27,796 nucleotides of DNA. It comes from Krumholzibacterium sp965370495. GTDB lineage: Bacteria; Krumholzibacteriota; Krumholzibacteriia; Krumholzibacteriales; Krumholzibacteriaceae. The stretch covers positions 1 through 27,796 of the forward strand of contig CBDUUV010000023.1 in assembly GCA_965370495.1 (NCBI GenBank), read 5' to 3'. The notes under the pieces were generated by a model, which was given only the letters and a program-made list of their open reading frames with translations, had not been told where the DNA came from and did not search any database. Shown piece after piece: positions 23,030 through 27,796 of the stretch (positions within the stretch are counted from its first letter, which is position 1; each line of letters begins with the position of its first letter). A program made the translations under genes and the position numbers.

Positions 23030-23931
23030 TGATTGTCAAAGACAGGATAATGCCTGATTTCACCGGTCAGCGATACCGGTTCCACTATCTTACCGCTCTT
23101 AATCTTCTTGAGGGGATGGGGGTGGAGAAGAGAAAGATCCGGATCAGGAAGGTCGGTGTTTATGAAAATTACAGGGGTGAAATCAGGAGCCAGCAGCCCG
23201 AAGCCGGCAGCGTCATTTCCGACAAATCGATTGTTACTCTGGAGATCGGAAGCAACAGCGCCGTCGATTTTATGCCTTACCAGTTTTTCTATGGCCTTCA
23301 GGGCATTCGTGACACAGATAATACCTGGGAAGAAAACGCGCGCTCGCTTTTGGCGCCATTCGATTCGGAAGCGGTTCGCTATGACGCAGCGACGCGGTTC
23401 AGTACGCTGAGATATGAACAGGGGATAGTCGACACGGAACATCTGAAGCGCTTTATGGAGCTGTTCGAATACAGTGCCGGGGATAGCGGCTTCAGAGAGG
23501 ATGAACTGGTTTTTCTTGCTTCGATTCTTCCTTCTATGAATGAATGGGGCGCAAATCCTGATATCGTAACCGATGTGTTGGGACGTTTGTTCGGGTACAG
23601 GGTAGAACTCAGGGAAAATGTCACGGCATCTGTGCCGATTCCGGCTGAACTTCATTATCATCTTGGTTCCAGGACCGCGCGCCTGGGGATCGAGACGGTG
23701 ATTGGCAGGTCGTTTGAGGAGTGTGATTCGACATACGAGCTTATCTTCCATGACCTTCCCCTGAGCGATATCCGGCATCTTCTCCCGGGAGGAAGGATAA
23801 GAGCGAGGGTCGAAAAGTTTCTCGACTACTGTATGCCGGGTGATCTTGACTATCGAATAACGGTAAAAGCTGATCGGTCCAAGGCCGGCAAGGAGACAAA
23901 AAAATATCTCGGATATTCATCATACCTGTAA
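23029..23931 (+). CDS. tssG: TssG, baseplate wedge protein with an N-terminal PASTA-like domain
   Basis: A 300-residue protein. The TssG part (about 80-290) has DFMPYQFFYGLQG, RYDAATRFSTLRYEQG, VFLASILP, DVLGRLFGYRVELREN and the terminal HHLLPGG-like LRHLLPGG equivalent (DIRHLLPGG). These are the gpI/TssG helix and barrel elements, and the order after tssF supports the call. Residues 8-75 look like a PASTA domain: MPDFTGQ, an Ala-Leu-Asn-Leu-Leu helix, then GEIRSQQPEAGSVISDKSIVTLEIG, matching the typical 'G-x-V-x-x-Q-x-P-x-x-G-x-x-V' ending. PASTA domains bind cell-wall fragments or act as spacers; here the protein is cytoplasmic, so a docking role is more likely. This fusion is unusual and is listed as a finding. 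The ATG overlaps the tssF stop. Confidence 0.82.
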   Translation: MIVKDRIMPDFTGQRYRFHYLTALNLLEGMGVEKRKIRIRKVGVYENYRGEIRSQQPEAGSVISDKSIVTLEIGSNSAVDFMPYQFFYGLQGIRDTDNTWEENARSLLAPFDSEAVRYDAATRFSTLRYEQGIVDTEHLKRFMELFEYSAGDSGFREDELVFLASILPSMNEWGANPDIVTDVLGRLFGYRVELRENVTASVPIPAELHYHLGSRTARLGIETVIGRSFEECDSTYELIFHDLPLSDIRHLLPGGRIRARVEKFLDYCMPGDLDYRITVKADRSKAGKETKKYLGYSSYL

Positions 23932-23940
23932 GTCTTGCAG

Positions 23941-23981
23941 AAGAGGTATCTCTTGACATTAATGTTTGTTAGAAATAGAGT
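23941..23981 (+). promoter_or_regulatory. Internal promoter before tssK, with an overlapping dyad
   Basis: A perfect TTGACA (23953-23958) stands 17 bp before TAGAGT (23976-23981), with the tssK ATG 25 bp downstream. An AAGAG-GTAT-CTCTT dyad (23941-23954) overlaps the -35, a usual operator position. At 75 bp, this is the longest gap in the plus-strand operon apart from hcp-vgrG, so tssK and the membrane genes may be transcribed separately. Confidence 0.5.
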
Positions 23982-24006
23982 CGAATAAATTTACGAAGGT
24001 GGGAAG

Positions 24007-25458
24007 ATGAGTGATTTCAAGTTGAATTCTATTAACTGGCAGGATGGAATGCTTCTGACGATGGGGCATCTGAGGGATCAGGACCGGTATTTCGAGGAGC
24101 TCGTTCGATGGCATGCCACGGAGGCGGATGATAATTACGGTCTTGTAAAAAAGAGGAAAGATCAGCCGTCGCTCACTCTGAATTCGACGCTTAGCGCGAA
24201 CAGGCTGACAGTGGAAATTAAAAGGTGCCAGGTGCTTCTGCCATGCGGCGCCTATATCGAATTTAACGAAGCGATAAGTGGCGGGAGTGTTCTGAGGGCC
24301 GATATCGAGGTCAATGAAACCCGTATACCGGTATATATCGGCGTTGGTGCGGCTGACAAGAAACAGGTGGGAGATCCCGATCCGTCGGAAGAGGTGCCAC
24401 GGGTGCCGTTTGAGATGCCGAACTATATCGTAACGCTGAAAGAACCGCCGAACCTTCCTGAAGAAAGATATATACAGATCGCCGATCTGGCTATCCAGGG
24501 TTCGGAAGTAACTCAGGTTGAAGGGTATTTCCCTCCCTGCCTGCATATCAACGCGGACGAGCGTCTTTCATCCCTCGCGATCAGTTATCGTAACCGTGTT
24601 GAAAACCTTCTTAAACTCTCGATCAACGCCTTTTTGTCCGCGTCTTCGGACAAAGGTCTCGAAGGAGCTTCGACCAGGCTTCAAAGCGCTTTCAGAGAGA
24701 CGACATATTATCTGGTCTACCACATGTCCTCGCATCTCGATGATTTTATCGTCGGGCGTAACGCTCCGCATCCCGGCCGCATGATCGTTCAGTTCAAGAA
24801 ACTATTCAGGGTAGTATCTTCTCTGTTGAATATGCAGCCCGCGCTGAAAGATTATCTCAATGAAAAGTTTTTTAACAAGGAGACCGGTTCTGATATAGGT
24901 GCCTATCTTTCATCAGTCGATTCATTTCTCCTTTCTGAATATAACCACAGGGATATAGCGTCGCAGATCCGTATGATTGACGGAATACTTGATATTTTCC
25001 GGGCGTTGATGGCCTTTTTGTCAAAGACAAGCCTCGAAGAACTTAGCGAGCAGGCTGTTGCTACCGAGACGTTGATGTTCCAGGGGAAGACGTATAAAAA
25101 CATCGAATTAAAAAGCAGCGCTCTCGAACAGGTGGGTGAGCTGAGCTACCTGGTCTTGGAACTTGCTCAGTCGTCTCCCGTCGATGATGCTGTAGCATTG
25201 ATCAACAAGGATATCTTCTCCGATAGCGAATGGCGGTCGATGCAGGTACGCCTCGGTCTGAACAATGCTCGCGGACTCGGGGAGACAGATCCGGTCGATG
25301 TAGATATAACAAGCTACAGCAACAAAGTGGTTCTTCATCCGCTCGATATGCTCCAGTCTTCATCTGTTAATCAGGTGACATTTGTATTTCGGGGGATGAG
25401 TGACAGCAAGAAACTTGAGAATCTTGGGAAGACAGATCTGATTCTGTACATCGTTTAA
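24007..25458 (+). CDS. tssK: TssK, baseplate-membrane adaptor
   Basis: A 483-residue protein that links the baseplate to the membrane complex. The N-terminal signature is INWQDGMLLTMGHLRDQDRYFE, a divergent form of the W-x-x-G-M-x-L-x-P-Q-H-F-Q-x-Q-D motif in which the usual Pro-Gln is Met-Gly. The middle holds the shoulder strands (RLTVEIKRCQVLLPCGAYIEF, PVYIGVG) and the helical domain (residues about 190-350). The C-terminal part ends with TFVFRGMSDSKKLENLGKTDLILYIV, comparable to the TssK head. It is somewhat longer than the common 440-450. A new promoter lies ahead of the gene, and the ribosome site is AAGGTGGG. Confidence 0.9.
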   Translation: MSDFKLNSINWQDGMLLTMGHLRDQDRYFEELVRWHATEADDNYGLVKKRKDQPSLTLNSTLSANRLTVEIKRCQVLLPCGAYIEFNEAISGGSVLRADIEVNETRIPVYIGVGAADKKQVGDPDPSEEVPRVPFEMPNYIVTLKEPPNLPEERYIQIADLAIQGSEVTQVEGYFPPCLHINADERLSSLAISYRNRVENLLKLSINAFLSASSDKGLEGASTRLQSAFRETTYYLVYHMSSHLDDFIVGRNAPHPGRMIVQFKKLFRVVSSLLNMQPALKDYLNEKFFNKETGSDIGAYLSSVDSFLLSEYNHRDIASQIRMIDGILDIFRALMAFLSKTSLEELSEQAVATETLMFQGKTYKNIELKSSALEQVGELSYLVLELAQSSPVDDAVALINKDIFSDSEWRSMQVRLGLNNARGLGETDPVDVDITSYSNKVVLHPLDMLQSSSVNQVTFVFRGMSDSKKLENLGKTDLILYIV

Positions 25459-25473
25459 GGCAGGGTGTTATAG

Positions 25474-26403
25474 ATGAGTGAAGGAATAACATCATATATC
25501 GATGATCTGTTTAAATACATCGATGATTATGAAAAAAGTTATTCGTCTTTTGAAGTCGAAGCCTTCTTTCAGACATATAACGGCATATGCGCCGTTTTTC
25601 AGGCATTAAGGCAACAGCGTGAAAAGGCTGTAGAAGTAGACCGGGTATTTCTCGAAAAGATCAAGCGGGGCCCTCTAAACAGTTCCGATCTCAGACAATT
25701 GACAATCCAGGTGCTGATATCGTTTTTCGAATCGATCGTCGATATCGACGGGAAGTCTAACCGGGCATATCTCTATTGCCGCGAATTCAGAAACGTGAAA
25801 AGGGATGTAGCATATTTTGAAGACTCGTTGATCCCTCTGTTGACGCGTGATGGAAGCATGTACAACAACTACAAGCTGAACAGTTTCTTTCTGAAGGAGA
25901 TCGGGCGTTTTATAACGAATTTCAGCAGTGGCTGGAACAGCAATCCGACGTTCGAAGATTTCAAAGGGTTCCCCGATCATATGAAGCTGCTGATACTTCA
26001 TATCAGGCGGGCAAAGCTGGGAAACGATCTTACAGGGGACAGGAATTCGCTCGAGTTTCATATGCAGAGCGTCGGTGCGCTGGAAAAATTGCGGCAAGCC
26101 AGCACTCTCTATGAACAGTACCTTATGGAGTGGGACTATCTCGATGATGAATCGTTTTTTGACAGGATCAAAGAAAGCCTCATCGTTCTCTGGAGCAATT
26201 TCAAGGGACTATGTTCCAGCTTCAATTATCTGCGCCTTGCTCTGGCGCAGAGGTTTTCGGCTTATCTGTTCTACAGTATCCTGATAATAATTTTTGTGTT
26301 TCTTGCGATCATAGTTCCGGGAAAATGGCACAGGTATACAGAGAAAGAACTTGTTGAATTTATGGATCGTGTTGATCAGACAGAGGAAGCGATAGGGAAG
26401 TAG
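25474..26403 (+). CDS. Tail-anchored membrane protein in the TssL position
   Basis: A 309-residue protein with a long cytoplasmic helical region (1-258), one membrane helix at about 262-282 (FSAYLFYSILIIIFVFLAIIV), and a short charged C-terminal part. This inside-then-C-terminal-anchor layout is that of TssL (DotU), which follows TssK in many clusters and contacts it. I see no DotU sequence signature such as the ALLDE helix, so homology is not shown. The helical content (KNVKR, EEDSLIPLL-like runs) could equally be a new baseplate anchor. It lies 15 bp after tssK and 16 bp before the GTPase gene, in one transcription unit. Call by position and topology only. Confidence 0.7.
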   Translation: MSEGITSYIDDLFKYIDDYEKSYSSFEVEAFFQTYNGICAVFQALRQQREKAVEVDRVFLEKIKRGPLNSSDLRQLTIQVLISFFESIVDIDGKSNRAYLYCREFRNVKRDVAYFEDSLIPLLTRDGSMYNNYKLNSFFLKEIGRFITNFSSGWNSNPTFEDFKGFPDHMKLLILHIRRAKLGNDLTGDRNSLEFHMQSVGALEKLRQASTLYEQYLMEWDYLDDESFFDRIKESLIVLWSNFKGLCSSFNYLRLALAQRFSAYLFYSILIIIFVFLAIIVPGKWHRYTEKELVEFMDRVDQTEEAIGK

Positions 26404-26419
26404 AAGGCGGGTAGATTAT

Positions 26420-27796
26420 ATGAAAAGCAGCAGTCTGTTGCGATTCGCCAAAAAAGGCTCTAAAAAAGTAAAAAGATCGGGTGGCGGGCCTGCCGCGGGC
26501 GGGCACAAGTGGCCGCCTGGGATCAGGATAGGGATATTCGGCCACGAGAATACCAGCAAGACGGTATACCTGACCGTACTGTACCACCAGAGCAAGATCG
26601 ATAAAAAATTACAGATATCGGTTACCGACAATGACACGTCCAACGAGTTCCTTTCCAACTACATGTCTATCTGGGGTTTTGATTCGGGGACTTCTCTCGG
26701 GACGATCGTCAATCAGGCAGGTGAAAAGAAATTCCCCAAGCCTACCGAAAAGGACAGGATACTGCAGTTTACCGCCATCCTCGAGGAAAGCAAAAAGGTC
26801 CCGGTCGTCACATACGATTACAGCGGTAAGGTGGTCTCGATTTCCGAGTACAGTGATGAGGCGGAGAAGGTCAAGGATTTCATGGCTTCAGCCGACGGGC
26901 TTCTCTTCTTCTTCGATCCCAAGATACTCGGGGCCGATATGGAAGTGCAGGCGAGGGTCTCGGCATTTATCAATATCCTCGGAGAGGTGGCGCCGCTGAA
27001 GTCAAGGCTTTCGATACCGATCGGTCTGGTGATTACCAAATCCGACATTCTCCCCGGGTATAAGGGAGAAGAGAATACCATTCTGATCAGCTCGGAGGAT
27101 GAACAGTTTGTTTCCGAGGGGTACGAGCATTTTCTCGAAATGGTACTCGGCAGCAACAATGTTACGGCAGACGGCGAGTGGGCGGCATCTGTAAGGAAAA
27201 TACTGGTCAAACTCAGTGAATTTATCAGGGTGGTGGTTGGACGGACCCTGGATTTCCAGATATTCTTTATCTCGAATACCGGTAATGAACCTGTAAAGAT
27301 AGGGACCGACGTCGGCCGTTCGATCTATCAACCTCCAGAGAAGATCAATCCCTGCGGTGTAAGGGAACCGTTCTACTGGATCCTCAATTCTGTATTACGC
27401 AGCAGAAAACTCAATCTGATGCGGAAGCTGGTCAAATATGTCGCGGTTGCTTCCCTGATCTGGATAACGGCATACTCAATACCATTCATCTTTCATTTCG
27501 CGGGGCTTCTTTCTTCGCCGTACAGAGTGGAAAAGAGCGTGTTGAAATCGGTAGAAGGCAACTATCTCAACACATCCGAGACGCAGCGGAAGGATATTAT
27601 CAGAGCATATGACCGGTACAGCACTAAATGGCTTGTTAAGAAGTTTTTCCCCGATTACCGGGTCACTGCGATTAAGATGAAAGAAGTCTATCAGGATTTC
27701 AATATGGGCCCGGCGCTCGCCAGGCTCGACAGAATTATTCTTGATATCACAAAGATAGTACAGAACCCCGATCTTCGCCCAAAATATGATCCCGGC
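26420..27796 (+). CDS. Membrane GTPase in the TssM position (partial, 3' end missing)
   Basis: 459 codons run to the window edge without a stop. After a Lys/Gly-rich start, the GTPase domain (35-330) shows a P-loop GHENTSKT (41-48), a G3-like TYDYSG (131-136, Asp133) and a G4-like VITKSD (204-209). The P-loop has Ser where Gly is usual (GxxxxSKT rather than GxxxxGKT). A hydrophobic helix at about 338-363 is followed by a charged, probably periplasmic, region. Canonical TssM has two N-terminal membrane helices, then an NTPase, a third helix and a large periplasmic part; here the N-terminal hairpin is absent. The role as inner-membrane anchor/energy switch is inferred from tssK-adjacent position. 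The start has GAAGGCGGG upstream. A DO-GTPase/TRAFAC-type GTPase is the alternative. Confidence 0.75.
   Translation, partial: MKSSSLLRFAKKGSKKVKRSGGGPAAGGHKWPPGIRIGIFGHENTSKTVYLTVLYHQSKIDKKLQISVTDNDTSNEFLSNYMSIWGFDSGTSLGTIVNQAGEKKFPKPTEKDRILQFTAILEESKKVPVVTYDYSGKVVSISEYSDEAEKVKDFMASADGLLFFFDPKILGADMEVQARVSAFINILGEVAPLKSRLSIPIGLVITKSDILPGYKGEENTILISSEDEQFVSEGYEHFLEMVLGSNNVTADGEWAASVRKILVKLSEFIRVVVGRTLDFQIFFISNTGNEPVKIGTDVGRSIYQPPEKINPCGVREPFYWILNSVLRSRKLNLMRKLVKYVAVASLIWITAYSIPFIFHFAGLLSSPYRVEKSVLKSVEGNYLNTSETQRKDIIRAYDRYSTKWLVKKFFPDYRVTAIKMKEVYQDFNMGPALARLDRIILDITKIVQNPDLRPKYDPG

Noticed and set aside
22999..23778. 259-codon minus-strand frame
   Set aside because: It is antisense to tssG, lacks any domain, and the plus frame has clear TssG motifs and operon spacing.
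1..27796. CRISPR arrays, tRNA/rRNA genes, insertion sequences
   Set aside because: No regularly spaced repeats, tRNA-like cloverleaf, rRNA segment or transposase frame with terminal repeats was seen.

Overview
The window is most of a type VI secretion system (T6SS) locus from a diderm bacterium. Lipoprotein signals, an OmpA-like peptidoglycan-binding domain and the T6SS itself all imply an outer membrane. No taxonomic marker gene is present. The small Hcp and the divergent TssB, TssF and TssG look more like the Bacteroidota-type (T6SS-iii) subunits than proteobacterial ones. However, the genes after tssK encode a tail-anchored protein and a membrane GTPase, which recall a TssL/TssM pair that T6SS-iii lacks. 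A non-proteobacterial lineage, perhaps an uncultured phylum near the FCB group, fits best, but this is inference.

Layout. 1-425: no convincing gene; it holds an 18-bp perfect palindrome. 426-3387 (+): a three-gene operon of a DUF900-type alpha/beta-hydrolase lipoprotein, a cytoplasmic GHSLG alpha/beta hydrolase, and an exported protein with a barrel-like C-terminus. 3401-4639 (-): a membrane-anchored PP2C phosphatase, probably the T6SS regulator of the PppA type. 4824-13898 (-): a seven-gene effector operon. In transcription order it encodes a PAAR tip protein with Ig/transthyretin-like extensions, a 1183-residue OmpA-metzincin-like protease, a PQQ-type beta-propeller, a duplicated-domain lipoprotein (candidate immunity protein), a DUF1795/Eag-type adaptor, a second Ig/transthyretin-like protein, and a second HExxH protein. 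13899-14175: a divergent control region with nested inverted repeats. 14176-27796 (+): the structural operon clpV-tssB-tssC-hcp-vgrG-tssE-tssF-tssG, then an internal promoter, then tssK, a TssL-position protein and a TssM-position GTPase that runs off the window.

How it fits together. TssB/C form the sheath, Hcp the tube, and VgrG plus PAAR the spike. TssE/F/G/K form the baseplate, and ClpV recycles the sheath. The last two genes probably provide the membrane anchor. The minus-strand operon looks like the payload: a periplasm-acting metallopeptidase carried by the PAAR/Ig proteins, with the DUF1795 protein as loading chaperone and the lipoprotein as protection. The PP2C would switch off firing, but no cognate kinase lies in the window.

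Most unusual points: a complete metzincin-type zinc motif in an OmpA-fused putative effector; an OmpA fold split by about 140 residues; a PASTA-like domain at the N-terminus of TssG; a GTPase with an altered P-loop in the TssM position; and RNA hairpins flanking hcp.
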